Assembly: GCA_963698535.1 (NCBI GenBank)
Contig: CAVORD010000001.1
Location: 124,001 to 188,000 of the forward strand
DNA: 64,000 nucleotides
Origin: CAVORD01 sp963698535
Lineage (GTDB): Bacteria > Bacteroidota > Bacteroidia > Bacteroidales > VadinHA17
Reading direction: 5' to 3'
In this document: positions 26,423-36,643 of the stretch, in pieces
Position numbering within the stretch: the first letter of the stretch is position 1
Layout: each line of letters opens with the position of its first letter
Position numbers and translations under genes: made by a program
The notes under the pieces: generated by a model
The model's input: only the letters and a program-made list of their open reading frames with translations
Databases searched by the model: none
What the model was told of the DNA's origin: nothing

Positions 26423-27232
26423 ATGAGGAGAACTGCAATTATTTTTCTGGTACTGACAACGCTTTTTTTCACCTCATGCGGTGAGTATGAAAAACTGCTT
26501 AAGAGCACTGATTTCGATCTTAAGAAAGCAAAAGCAATTGAGTACTATGATAATGGCCAGTATGTAAAGGCAACAGAATTGCTTTCACAGATACTGCCTC
26601 GTTACCGTGCTACCGGTGAAGCAGAATCTCTTAACTGGATAAACGCCAAAGCATTTTATGCATTGCGCGATTATATGGTGGCTGGAGAATTGTTCTCAAG
26701 TTACAGCGAACTGTTCCCCTTCAGTGAACATGCCGAAGAGGCAACCTTTATGATAGGGTTATGTTCATATCAGCTATCACCCCGTGCTCAGCTTGACCAG
26801 ACATATACAAGACAGGCTATAGAGCAATTTACCTTTTTCGTACAATCATTCCCTGCTTCTGCAAGGGTGGCAGAGGCCAATCAGTACATCAGTACCCTGA
26901 ATGAGAAGCTTGTGGAAAAGTCGTATATCAATGCTAAAATGTATTACGACCTGAAACAATATAAGTCTGCAAGCGTTGCTCTTAATAACAGTCTGAAGGA
27001 TTTTCCGCAGACCAAGTTCAGGGAGGAACTTATGTACCTGAGGCTATCTTCTTTATATCTCTATGCTGAGAACAGTGTCAGCGACAAGCAGAAGGAGAGA
27101 TACCAGGCAGCACTCGATGACTACTACTCATACGTTGAGGAGTTCCCGTCAGGACAGTTCAAGAAAGAAGCAGAAAAACTTTATGACTTTATAAGCACTT
27201 TTTTAGGTATTGATAAAACAGAAAGAAACTAA
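26423..27232 (+). CDS. bamD: Outer membrane assembly lipoprotein BamD
   Basis: This lipoprotein of about 269 aa starts at the ATG at 26423, which gives a clean signal peptide with lipobox FFTSC; an in-frame TTG upstream overlaps the promoter element. It is made of TPR-like helices, with the opening EYEKLLKSTDFDLKKAKAIEYYDNGQY-type pattern of BamD in Bacteroidota. It is part of the BAM complex that inserts beta-barrels. It heads a conserved run bamD-rpoZ-coaBC-DUF4835-recN. Confidence 0.92.
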   Translation: MRRTAIIFLVLTTLFFTSCGEYEKLLKSTDFDLKKAKAIEYYDNGQYVKATELLSQILPRYRATGEAESLNWINAKAFYALRDYMVAGELFSSYSELFPFSEHAEEATFMIGLCSYQLSPRAQLDQTYTRQAIEQFTFFVQSFPASARVAEANQYISTLNEKLVEKSYINAKMYYDLKQYKSASVALNNSLKDFPQTKFREELMYLRLSSLYLYAENSVSDKQKERYQAALDDYYSYVEEFPSGQFKKEAEKLYDFISTFLGIDKTERN

Positions 27233-27239
27233 ACATAAT

Positions 27240-27575
27240 ATGGACTACAGGAAGACAAACGCACCGGGCTCAACTATTACACGTGATTGCAAAGATTACG
27301 ATCAGGAAACCGGTAATATTTATGAGTCTGTAATGGTTATCTCAAAAAGAGCTAACCAGATATCTGTTGAGTTGAAGCAGGAACTGAACAAGAAGCTTGA
27401 AGAGTTTGCTTCTTATACCGATAATCTTGAAGAGGTTTTTGAGAACAGGGAACAGATAGAGATATCCAAGTTCTACGAGCGTCTGCCAAAACCTACACTG
27501 ATCGCACTGCAGGAATTCACTGAAGACAAGGTCTATCACAGGAATCCCGACAAGCAGCCTGCGAAGAAGTTATAA
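27240..27575 (+). CDS. rpoZ: RNA polymerase omega subunit (Bacteroidota type)
   Basis: This 111-aa protein starts at the ATG at 27240, seven bases after bamD. The core NIYESVMVISKRANQISVELKQELNKKLEEF corresponds to the omega family; it is the divergent RpoZ-like form found in this phylum between bamD and coaBC. It supports assembly of RNA polymerase. Confidence 0.88.
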   Translation: MDYRKTNAPGSTITRDCKDYDQETGNIYESVMVISKRANQISVELKQELNKKLEEFASYTDNLEEVFENREQIEISKFYERLPKPTLIALQEFTEDKVYHRNPDKQPAKKL

Positions 27576-27586
27576 TTAATAATCTT

Positions 27587-28141
27587 ATGCTGAAGGGCAA
27601 GCACATATTGCTTGGTGTAACCGGAGGAATTGCAGCCTACAAGGCAGCAACGATCATCCGGTTGCTTGTTAAGGATGGTGCCGAAGTGAAGGTGATCATG
27701 ACTCCCCTGGCTAAGGAGTTCATTACACCACTTACCCTCGCTACACTGTCAAAGAACCCGATACTGGTTGACTTCTTCGATCCCGAAAACGGAAGCTGGA
27801 ACAGTCATGTCGATCTTGGAATGTGGGCCGATGCATACCTTATTGCCCCGGCAACAGCCAATACAATAGCCAGGATGGCCGGTGGCATAGCCGATAACCT
27901 TCTGCTTACTTCATATCTTTCTGCAAGATGTCCTGTATTTGTTGCTCCGGCAATGGATCTCGATATGTTACAGCATCCTGCCACAACTGCCAATATCGCA
28001 AAACTCGTAACTTACGGGAACCATATTATAGAGCCGGAAACAGGTGAACTGGCCAGTGGCCTCACCGGAAAAGGAAGAATGGCTGAACCGGAGAAGATCG
28101 CAGCGACGATCAGGGAGTTCTTTTCAAAAAAAACAAAGTGA
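27587..28141 (+). CDS. coaBC: CoaBC N-terminal part: phosphopantothenoylcysteine decarboxylase
   Basis: These 184 aa make up the FMN-dependent CoaC half of the coenzyme A enzyme. Visible are GVTGGIAAYKA, the catalytic-histidine segment NSHVDLGMWAD, PATANTIARMAGGIADNLL and APAMDLDM. The frame ends just after an A8 run (28126-28133). The CoaB half follows in another frame, and its start overlaps by four bases. One more A would fuse both into a normal protein of about 395 aa. A true split gene cannot be excluded, but most bacteria encode CoaBC as one chain. Confidence 0.88.
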   Translation: MLKGKHILLGVTGGIAAYKAATIIRLLVKDGAEVKVIMTPLAKEFITPLTLATLSKNPILVDFFDPENGSWNSHVDLGMWADAYLIAPATANTIARMAGGIADNLLLTSYLSARCPVFVAPAMDLDMLQHPATTANIAKLVTYGNHIIEPETGELASGLTGKGRMAEPEKIAATIREFFSKKTK

Positions 28142-28770
28142 CTGATCTCAGGGGCAAAAAGGTACTGATCAATGCCGGCCCAACACATGAAAAAATCGAC
28201 CCGGTAAGATATATCGGTAACTACTCCTCAGGCAGGATGGGGATTGCCATCGCTAAAGCTGCAATGGAGGCAGGGGCTGATGTACACCTTGTATTAGGAC
28301 CGGTATCAATTTCTGACCTCCCGGGATGTACTACAACAAGGGTAACATCCGCTGCCGATATGTACGATGCCTGTATGCGACTTGCAGATTGGTTCGATAT
28401 TGCGATATTGTCGGCTGCAGTGGCCGATTTTACACCGGCCGATCCATTGTCCGATAAGCTAAAGCGTGGAAAGGAATCTCTGATACTTAAGCTTAAGCCT
28501 ACCATGGATATAGCTGCCGCACTCGGCTCTGTCAAGAAGGAGGATCAGTTAATTGCAGGATTCGCTCTGGAGACAAGTAACGTCGTTGAAAATGCAATGG
28601 GGAAGCTGAAAAGAAAAAACCTGGATATCATTGTTTTAAATTCTCCATCCGACGAAGGGACAGGTTTTGGGTACGATACCAACAGGATCACCATTATTGA
28701 CAAATACAATATAATTGATAAATTTGAGTTGAAACCCAAGGATGAAGTAGCCAGGGATATCCTCGGCTAA
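28138..28770 (+). CDS. coaBC: CoaBC C-terminal part: phosphopantothenate-cysteine ligase
   Basis: These 210 aa make up the CoaB half, with the nucleotide-binding start KVLINAGPTHEKIDPVRYI, the SSGRMG loop and AAVADFTPA. The next conserved block is KLKPTMDIAA, and GFALET and LDIIVLN(S) follow. The only available start is GTG at 28138, directly after the A-run, with no convincing independent ribosome site. It is therefore best read as the continuation of the upstream frame. Confidence 0.88.
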   Translation: MTDLRGKKVLINAGPTHEKIDPVRYIGNYSSGRMGIAIAKAAMEAGADVHLVLGPVSISDLPGCTTTRVTSAADMYDACMRLADWFDIAILSAAVADFTPADPLSDKLKRGKESLILKLKPTMDIAAALGSVKKEDQLIAGFALETSNVVENAMGKLKRKNLDIIVLNSPSDEGTGFGYDTNRITIIDKYNIIDKFELKPKDEVARDILG

Positions 28771-28798
28771 AATAGGAAAATTGATTATTGTCTGATTA

Positions 28799-29719
28799 AT
28801 GAGAAAAATAGTATTGATGTTTCTGTTGATTGGCGCCATAGCCAGCCCCGCTGCAAAAGCACAGGAGCTGAATTGTATTGTGCAGGTTACAGCACAGCAG
28901 CTACAGGGGTCGAACAGACAGATCTTCCAGAATATGCAGCGTGATATTTATGAGTTCATGAACAGCATGGTCTGGACAAACCATCAATTCTCTTTCTCTG
29001 AACGTATCGACTGCAACATACTGATCAACCTTAATGAACAGCTGTCGGCCGACGAATTCAGGGGAACAATACAGGTGCAGTTGAGGAGACCGGTTTATAA
29101 CACTACCTACAACTCGAACGTACTTAACTTTGTTGATAATAATTTCCAGTTCAGGTATGTAGAGTTTCAACCATTTGAATTTGATCCCAATACCCACAGG
29201 TCAAACCTCGTTTCAGTACTGGCCTATTATGCATACCTAATTATAGGCGTCGACTACGACTCTTTTTCACCCAACGGGGGAACGGAATTCTTTCAGATAG
29301 CCGAAAAAATTGTCAATAATGCCCAAAATACACCGGAACCGGGATGGAAACCTTACGACGGATCAAGAAACAGAAACAGATACTGGCTTATTAAGAATAT
29401 CCTCGACAGGGAGTATGAAGGAGTAAGGCAATTCGTCTATTCTTACCATATCAGAGGACTTGATAAGCTTGAATCAAGTGTTACAGAGGCCAGGGCAGAG
29501 ATGGTGGAGAGTCTGAAATTACTTCAGAATGTTGCCAGAAGACGACCCGACCCCTTCATGTACTTTCTGCAACTGGTAATCGAAGCTAAATCGGAGGAGC
29601 TCGTAAACGTATTCTCCGAAGCCTTCCCCGAAGAGAAGGGTAGGGTGGTGCAGATATTGATCGAGATCGACCCTGCCAATAAATCAAAGTACGAGAAGAT
29701 ACAAAGCGGGGGTAATTAG
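28799..29719 (+). CDS. DUF4835 family protein
   Basis: This 306-aa exported protein has a signal peptide (residues 1-21, ending AKAQ). The family pattern is ELNCIVQVTAQQLQGSNRQIFQNMQ near the start and FRYVEFQPFEFDPNTHRSNLVSVLAYYAY in the middle. DUF4835 is confined to Bacteroidota and conserved between coaBC and recN; its function is unknown. Complete. Confidence 0.85.
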   Translation: MRKIVLMFLLIGAIASPAAKAQELNCIVQVTAQQLQGSNRQIFQNMQRDIYEFMNSMVWTNHQFSFSERIDCNILINLNEQLSADEFRGTIQVQLRRPVYNTTYNSNVLNFVDNNFQFRYVEFQPFEFDPNTHRSNLVSVLAYYAYLIIGVDYDSFSPNGGTEFFQIAEKIVNNAQNTPEPGWKPYDGSRNRNRYWLIKNILDREYEGVRQFVYSYHIRGLDKLESSVTEARAEMVESLKLLQNVARRRPDPFMYFLQLVIEAKSEELVNVFSEAFPEEKGRVVQILIEIDPANKSKYEKIQSGGN

Positions 29720-29781
29720 TGAATAGTGAAACGAAAAGAATAGTGAGTATGACTTCAGGACTTTCCCAGGTAGCTATGAAC

Positions 29782-29912
29782 AACCCACCCCTAACCTCTC
29801 GCCTATGGCGGGACAGGCTCTCCAGGGAGGGGAATTGATTCACAAACCTGATAACCTGATAACCTGATAACCTGATAACCTGTAACCTGTAACCTGTAAC
29901 CTGCAACCTGCA
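29782..29912. repeat. Dispersed palindromic repeat plus octamer microrepeats
   Basis: Positions about 29782-29834 are a minus-oriented long-form CCCCTC/GGGGTGGG repeat with a GCCTATGGC palindrome. Positions about 29844-29912 are tandem 'cctgataa', then 'cctgtaa' and 'cctgcaa' units, running up to the recN start. Confidence 0.75.
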
Positions 29913-29922
29913 ACAAAATAAA

Positions 29923-31597
29923 ATGCTCCTTAAACTTTCAGTACAGAACTATGCCCTGATCCGGGAACTGGATATCGAATTTGGTAAGGGACTTACTATT
30001 ATTACAGGTGAAACAGGTGCCGGAAAATCAATTCTTCTGGGCGCGCTGTCACTTATCCTTGGATCAAGAGCCGATTCTGCTGCTTTGCTTAATAAAGAGG
30101 AGAAATGTATTGTTGAGGGTACATTTAATATTGAAGGATACGGTATCGAGGCATTCTTCGACGATAATGAACTCGACTATAGCAACACAACAATTATCAG
30201 GCGCGAAATAAATACAGCGGGGAAATCCAGAGCCTTTATTAACGATACTCCTGTCAATCTCCCGGCGCTCAAGGAGATAGGTGACAGACTCATAGATATC
30301 CACTCCCAGCATCAGAACCTGCTCCTTAATTCTGGCAGCTTCCAGCTAGGTGTTATTGACTCCTTTGCCGGGCAAACAGCAAGAGTCATTCAATACCGTA
30401 AACGATTTGATTCATACAGGAAGCTTGGTCAGGAATATGCTTCTCTGCTGGGCTCGGTGGAGAAGAACAGAGCCGATCTCGAATACTATTCTCATCAGTT
30501 AAACCAGATCGAAGAGTCGAAGTTCATTGATGGGGAGCAGGAAGAACTGGAGAAGGAAAGAGAGATGCTGGAACATGCTGAAGAGATCAAGGAATCACTG
30601 GTCGGTTCAGTATCAATACTTTACGACGAACTGGCAGGATTGATAGTTCAGCTAAAGGAACTCAGGACACGTCTCAATAAGGCCGGAGTATACCTGCAGC
30701 CGGTAAAGGAGCTCGCGGAAAGAGCTGATTCAGTTTACATTGAAATGTCAGACCTGGCTGAGGAAGTGTCCCGACTGGAAGGGATTACTGAAGCCGATCC
30801 CGGGCGTATGCTGATGGTAACAGAAAGGCTCGATCTATTGTACTCTCTGCTTCAGAAGCACCGTACCAATAACCTTGGTGAGCTGCTGGGAAAGGCTAAG
30901 GAGATAAGGGAGAGGATAGAGCAGATTGAGGTATCCGACTCGCGACTGGATGACCTTGGAAAAGAACTTGAGAAAGAGAAGAATTATATATCGACTGAAG
31001 CGGCAGCCCTTTCTGAAACCAGAGCAAAGTCTGTCGCGGCCATTGAGAAAAGGATATCAGATATGCTTAGTCTCTCTGGGAATGCCTAATGGCCGTTTCA
31101 GAATTGATCTGACAGAAAAGGAAGAACCAGGATCTTTTGGAATTGACAACGCTGAGTTCCTCTTTTCAGCCAACAAGCAGGTTCAGCCTGAAAACCTGGC
31201 TAAGATCGCTTCGGGAGGTGAACTGTCAAGGGTAATGCTGAGTCTTAAGTCACTTCTCTCTGCCAGCAGCGGATTGCCAACAATAATATTTGATGAGATA
31301 GACTCAGGTGTATCAGGGGAGGTCGCCGAAAAGGTTGGATCTATCCTTCTGTCAATGGGTAAAGGTATGCAGGTTGTTAATATTACTCACCTTCCGCAGG
31401 TAGCAGCAGCAGGCGACAGACACTTTTTTGTTTATAAAGATGAAACTGGTGACTCAACAATTACCAGGGTTAAGTTGTTAAGTAACGATGAACGAGTTGA
31501 GGAGATAGCCCGACTGCTTAGCGGCAGCAGAATAACTGAGGCCGCAATGAGCAATGCCCGCGATCTGATGGTTAATGGCGGAGAGCTCTCTTCTTAG
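29923..31597 (+). CDS. recN: DNA repair protein RecN (frameshifted near 31072)
   Basis: The SMC-like repair ATPase RecN, about 558 aa when joined. The first frame (29923-31089) has Walker A GETGAGKS and the coiled-coil arms. The second frame (to 31597) has the signature ASGGELSRVMLSLK, Walker B IIFDEIDSGVSG and the His switch ITHLPQVAA. The frames meet near 31072, where an apparent extra base turns DMLVSLGMPNGRF into DMLSLSGNA plus a stop. Both ATPase halves are needed, so as written the gene is broken; a sequence error is more likely than real loss. Confidence 0.9.
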
Positions 31598-31624
31598 ATC
31601 AAATTAGAAACTAATTATTAAAAA

Positions 31625-32452
31625 ATGAAAAAAGGACTACTTGAAGGAAAAAAAGGTATCATCTTCGGCGCCCTGAACGACAAATCAATTGCATGGCAGG
31701 TTGCACTGCGGGCTCATGAAGAGGGTGCAAAAATTCTCCTTACAAATGCCCCTGTTTCGGTTAGAATGGGAACTATCAATGAACTGGCCGAAATGATCGG
31801 CAGCGAGGTGGTTGCCGCCGATGCAACAAAAATGGAAGATCTGGAACATCTTTTCGACCATTCCCGGAAATACTTCGGAGGTAAAATTGATTTCGTCCTT
31901 CATTCAATAGGAATGTCTCCAAACGTAAGAAAAGGGATACCCTATGCTGAAACAAGCTATGAAAATATGTTGAAGACCTTTGATATTTCTGCCTTAAGTT
32001 TTCACAGGGTCCTGCAGGTAGCTTATAAAAGAGACGAAATAAATGAATGGGGATCAGTGGTGGCTCTCTCATATGTCGCTGCCCAGAGGACACTGGCCGG
32101 TTATAACGATATGGGCGACGCAAAAGCCCTGCTGGAATCTATTGCCAGAAGCTTCGGATATATCTATGGCCGCGACAGAAAGGTAAGAGTGAATACTATC
32201 TCTCAGTCGCCAACGGCAACAACCGCCGGTGCAGGGATATCGGGATTCGATTCTCTTGTCGATTTCTCGGAAAGAATGTCGCCACTTGGCAACGCCACAG
32301 CAGAAGAGTGTGCCGATTACTGCGTTTCCCTCTTCTCCGATCTTACAAAGAAAATTACAATGCAGAACCTGTTCCACGATGGTGGCTTCTCAAGCATGGG
32401 TATGAGCCAGAGAGCGATAGAACAGTATAACAAGAGCTTCGAAGAGTGTTAA
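31625..32452 (+). CDS. fabI: Enoyl-[acyl-carrier-protein] reductase (NADH)
   Basis: This 275-aa SDR-family enzyme performs the last reduction of fatty-acid elongation. It has the FabI N-terminus GKKGIIFGALNDKSIAWQVA-type, DFVLHSIGMSP, and the catalytic Tyr-x6-Lys in GYNDMGDAKALLE. The substrate loop and C-terminal HDGGFSSMGM are present. Followed by a strong terminator. Confidence 0.94.
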   Translation: MKKGLLEGKKGIIFGALNDKSIAWQVALRAHEEGAKILLTNAPVSVRMGTINELAEMIGSEVVAADATKMEDLEHLFDHSRKYFGGKIDFVLHSIGMSPNVRKGIPYAETSYENMLKTFDISALSFHRVLQVAYKRDEINEWGSVVALSYVAAQRTLAGYNDMGDAKALLESIARSFGYIYGRDRKVRVNTISQSPTATTAGAGISGFDSLVDFSERMSPLGNATAEECADYCVSLFSDLTKKITMQNLFHDGGFSSMGMSQRAIEQYNKSFEEC

Positions 32453-32478
32453 GAATATGGGTATAAATACCCCTTTTT

Positions 32479-32510
32479 AAGCGCCCTGGCTTTCAGTCAG
32501 GGCGCTTTTT
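32479..32510 (+). terminator. Intrinsic terminator after fabI
   Basis: AGCGCCCTG (32480-32488) pairs with CAGGGCGCT (32498-32506), followed by a T run. Confidence 0.85.
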
Positions 32511-32531
32511 CTAAATTTGGGATAACCAAAA

Positions 32532-33837
32532 ATGAATCCCATGCTTAACCTGATTGTATTAATACTCTTCTACGTCACATTCCCTCTCTTCCTTATCTGG
32601 CTTACAATGAAGTATCCCTTCTTTAAAAAGATAGGAGCTATCGTATTGGCTTACGGACTGGGAATAATTATTGCCAATGTAGGTATACTCCCCAAAGGAA
32701 GCGATGCCTTCAGAGATGCGACAATGACAAAAAATGTCTCCTTCCTGCCTGAAAAAGAGCTGAATGAGCTTATTGAAGCCGGGATACTTGTGCAGAGTGA
32801 TACAAAAGCCAATAATGTGGCTTCTATTCAGGATTGGGTACAGACTGCAATCGTACCTCTGGCACTTCCTCTTATACTTTTCTCGTTAAGCATAAGAAGA
32901 TGGTTCAGGTTTGCGGGAAAAGGCTTTCTGTCGTTGCTGCTGGCGCTTGTGTCTGTGGTTGTAATTGTAGCTTCCGGATTCTTCATTTTTGGCGACAAGA
33001 TTCCTGAGGCAGATAAAGTTGCCGGTATGCTGATCGGATGTTATACAGGAGGAACAGTTAATATGGCCTCACTTGCTGTGGCCCTGAAGGTTGAACCCAA
33101 CGCTTTCGTGATGACTAATACCTATGATATGATCGTCGGGGCATTAACTATATTGTTCTTTATCACTCTGGGCCCCAGATTCTTCAGGTGGTTTCTTCCT
33201 CCCTTTAAGAAAGCCTGGCGAAGAAGTGGACAGCCAACATTGAGTTTGCTGATGCTAGAAAAGCAGATGTCTGAAGATTTTGATGACTTCTCCGGAATGT
33301 TCAGAAAAGGAACATTTCTGCCTCTCCTTGGATCTCTTGGTCTGGCGGTTTTCGTATTCGCTGCAGGATTCATCGTAAGCCTCCTTTTGCCTAAAGGTAC
33401 CTCAGATGGTATCTGTTATTCTCACTATTACTACTTTGGGGGTAGCCCTCTCATTCTTTCCACGGGTAAGAAATATAAAAAAGACTTTTCAGCTCGGGAT
33501 GTACCTGATAATTGCATTCTCACTTGTAATTGCCTCACGATGCGATCTTAGCGTCATATTCCAGGCAAAATATCTGAGCCTTGTTCTATATGTCTCTTAC
33601 GCCTATTTCGGATCATTAGTTCTCCATCTCTTCCTGTCGTGGCTCTTCAGAGTGAATGCCGATGATTACCTGATCACTACAACCGGATTGGTCTATTCAC
33701 CGCCTTTTGTTCCAATGGTAGCAGCTGCACTTAAAAATAAGGATGTTATCATTACTGGTCTGGCAACAGGTATTATCGGCTGGGTGATAGGTAACTATAT
33801 GGGTGTAGCACTGGCAATGTTCCTGAAGGGAATGTAA
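32532..33837 (+). CDS. DUF819 family membrane protein (frameshifted near 33402)
   Basis: Joined length is about 434 aa, with about ten transmembrane helices. The DUF819/YjcL pattern is seen in the first frame (YGLGIIIANVGILP, LIGCYTGGTVNMASLAVAL, TNTYDMIVGA). It is continued in the second frame (ITTLGVALSF, GLVYSPPFVPMVAAALKN, GIIGWVIGNYMGVALA). The shift lies in CCTCAGATGG near 33400, where one surplus base moves the reading frame. The family is of unknown substrate, possibly a transporter. Confidence 0.85.
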
Positions 33838-33844
33838 AATTATG

Positions 33845-33919
33845 CGTCATTGCGAGGAGTAAAACGACGAAGCAATCTCAAGATATCCATGAGATTGCTT
33901 CGCTGCGCTCGCAATGACG
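33845..33919. repeat. REP-like inverted repeat
   Basis: A 75-base near-palindrome: CGTCATTGCGAG at the left end pairs with CTCGCAATGACG at the right end. An inner pair, AGCAATCTCA/TGAGATTGCT, is also present. This CGTCATTGCGAG-type element is widely dispersed in bacterial genomes. Confidence 0.85.
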
Positions 33920-33921
33920 AC

Positions 33922-33952
33922 AAAAAAAGGCGCCCTCGAGGCGCCTTTTTTT
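33922..33952. terminator. Bidirectional terminator
   Basis: A7-GGCGCC-CTCGA-GGCGCC-T7 works on both strands, between the converging DUF819 and Omp85-like genes. Confidence 0.85.
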
Positions 33953-33966
33953 AACAATATCGCTGT

Positions 33967-35290
33967 CTAAAACAGGTAGTTAAGACCCATATAGAATCCC
34001 ATTCCGCCATCCTGCTCGTTAAATGCTTTCCCAAGATCGGCAGCAATAATAAAGTTCTGATTCATCACTATCCTCAGTCCCATACCGGCACTGTAATGCA
34101 TCTTCTCAGCATCAGAAGCAAAGAAGTCGGCCTGCATGTCGCTGCCCATTGTTGCCTGCGACGGAACAGTGAATGCTATCTTGTCTGTAACCATTCCGAA
34201 ATCGGAGAAGGCATTTATACCAATGTAGAACTTCTGGTTTATGAAATCAAAACGGACAGCTTTCCATCTTAGTTCGGCGTTACCGTAGAAAAGTCCATCT
34301 CCGATTACCCTGTTCCTTTTAATACCCCTCAGCGATTTTCCGCCACCCAAACCTTCGGATGATGCTCCTCTCAGAATGGAGGTTATCAACTGGCTCTGAT
34401 AATAGAAGGGAACATCACCACTAACAGTTGTCTGATAACCTAGTCTGTAGGCAAAGCCAAGATCTTTTTCAACAATGGTGAAGTACTGCCTGTGTACAGC
34501 ATAGAATTTACTGAAACTCGATTCAGTTCCAAGGAAGGAAGGAGCAACCTCAATACCGGCCTCAGTCCAGATCCCTTTCATTGGGTTAGGCTTGTTATCA
34601 CGTGTGTCATAAGTGATACCCAGCTTAACGCTGTTAACAAATCCGCCGTCAGCATCATCCGGTGAGATCAATCCCCACTGCTGATACTTCTCATACAAAC
34701 CGTCAACATCGGGTAGCTGGTCTGCTACGATCTTTCCCCTTGTTAAGCTTATCAATGTCAACTGATTCAAGGTTGAACTTTAACATGGTCAGACCAACAT
34801 TCCATTTCAGTTTATTACCATATAGCTTACCCTGTATATCATTTTTTATTCTGAAGAGGCCCCTCTTATGGCGGTAGAACATTCTTGTAACATAGTCCGT
34901 CGATTCTGAATCGAACCAATCGGAATTCATTACGGCATCGTACCCGTTGAAACCATAGAACTCATAGGCATCATCAGTAAGGTAGCTAAGGTCGGTGGTT
35001 AACTGGATTCCCGGAATAAGGTATTCTGAGTCGAACATAAAACGATATATACCGCTACCCTTTGTAAATCTGGACACTTCAAAATAAAGCATCTGGTAGT
35101 AGTTGGGATATATCTTTCCGTCCCCGTAATTGAAGAGGTTAACCAGTGCACCATACTGGAATCCAAGGTCTGTATCAAACGTAATTGTAGGAAGAGGACC
35201 GACATTCCAGCCTGTCTTAGCATCTTCATCCTGAGCCGAGGCAAATGTAGCAGCAGCTACAATAAGCATGGTTAATAGAAGTTTCTTCAT
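33967..35290 (-). CDS. Omp85-like outer-membrane beta-barrel protein (frameshifted near 34737)
   Basis: Joined length is about 440 aa. A signal peptide (1-19, FASAQ) leads the upstream frame (35290-34703). The downstream frame (to 33967) carries the barrel, ending in the typical aromatic strand GFYMGLNYLF. The segment GGGKSLRGIKRNRVIGDGLFYGNAELRWK resembles the Omp85/surface antigen region with its RGY/F-like loop motif. No POTRA domains are seen, as in the Bacteroidota Omp85_2 group. The frames join at a C4 run (34736-34739; G4 on the coding strand), where dropping one base gives LNKGKIVADQLP. Confidence 0.8.
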
Positions 35291-35395
35291 AGATTTTCAT
35301 TTGGTTAGAAATGCTAATATATAAGAAAAAGAGTTATAACGCTTATTACCCTTAAATTTATTACTTTAGCGCTTATTTACTCAAATAATGCAGAG

Positions 35396-36643
35396 ATGAG
35401 TATTCTTGTCAAAAATATTAAGAGCCTGGTGCAGATAAGGGAAGCAGGTATAAAGTGGATAGCAGGCAGGAATATGGTTGATGTCCCTGCCATTGAGAAT
35501 GCTTTTATTTATCTGAAGGAGGGTAAAATAGAAGCGTTTGGGAAGATGGAATCGATCTCCTCTGTAATTAACCCCGGACAGAGTTATTGATGCTTCAGGC
35601 AAAATGGTCATGCCAACATTTTGCGATTCCCATACTCATATTGTTTATGCCGGCAGCAGAGAGATCGAGTATTCCGACAAAATAAGAGGACTAAGCTATG
35701 AAGAGATAGCTCAAAGAGGAGGAGGTATACTTAACTCCTCAAGGCTCCTTCATGATACATCGGAAGAGGAGCTGTTTGAGCAGTCAATGATACGTATTAA
35801 TGAAATAATCAGTGCCGGAACAGGTGCCGTTGAGATAAAAAGCGGATATGGACTTGAACCTTCAGGATGAGCTTAAGATGCTCAGGGTTATTGCAAGGAT
35901 AAAGGAATCAGCACCACTTGACAGTAAAAGCTACCTTTCTGGGTGCTCATGCTCTTCCTGAAGAGTACAGGAATAACAGGGCCGGGTATGTTGATCTTGT
36001 CATAAGTGAGATGATACCGGCTGTTGCTGCAGAAGGACTGGCAGATTATATAGACGTTTTTTGCGATAAGGGCTTTTTTACCCCGGAAGATACTGAACGA
36101 ATTGTGATGGCAGGTATGAAGCATGGAATGGTGGCTAAACTGCATGCCAACGAGCTTGATTATTCGGGTGGGATACAGGTAGGAGTGAAGTATAACGCCC
36201 TGTCGGTGGATCATCTTGAATTCACCGGAGATGAGGAGATCGAGGCCTTGCTCGGAACAGAGACTATGCCTACCATTCTGCCAGGTGCCGCGTTCTTTCT
36301 GAATCTGGTCGACCCACCGGTAAGAAAGATGATAGATGCCGGATTGCCTGTTGCCATGGCTTCAGACTTCAATCCCGGATCATCACCGTCGGGAAATATG
36401 AAATTCATTATCTCACTGGGGTGCATTAAACACAGGATGCTGCCTCAGGAAGCCATTAATGCTGTTACAGTCAACTCAGCTTATGCCATGGACCTTGCTG
36501 AAAGCCATGGCTCAATTACTGTGGGTAAGGACGCAAGTATTATAATCACAAAAGAGATACCTTCACTCGAATATATACCCTATGCCTATACGACTGATAT
36601 TATAGATAAGGTGATTATTGGTGGGCGTATCGTTAGAGACTGA
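35396..36643 (+). CDS. hutI: Imidazolonepropionase (three frameshifts)
   Basis: Third enzyme of histidine degradation, about 415 aa when joined. Metal site DSHTHIVYAG, the substrate-loop KSGYGL, HANELDYSGG, and SDFNPGSSP are all present in order. The frame changes near 35580 (before VIDASGKMV), near 35862 (before QDELKMLRV) and near 35914 (before TVKATFLGAHALPEEYR). Each is compatible with one surplus base. Three slips in one gene argue for sequence error or advanced decay. Gene partner: ftcD downstream. Confidence 0.88.
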
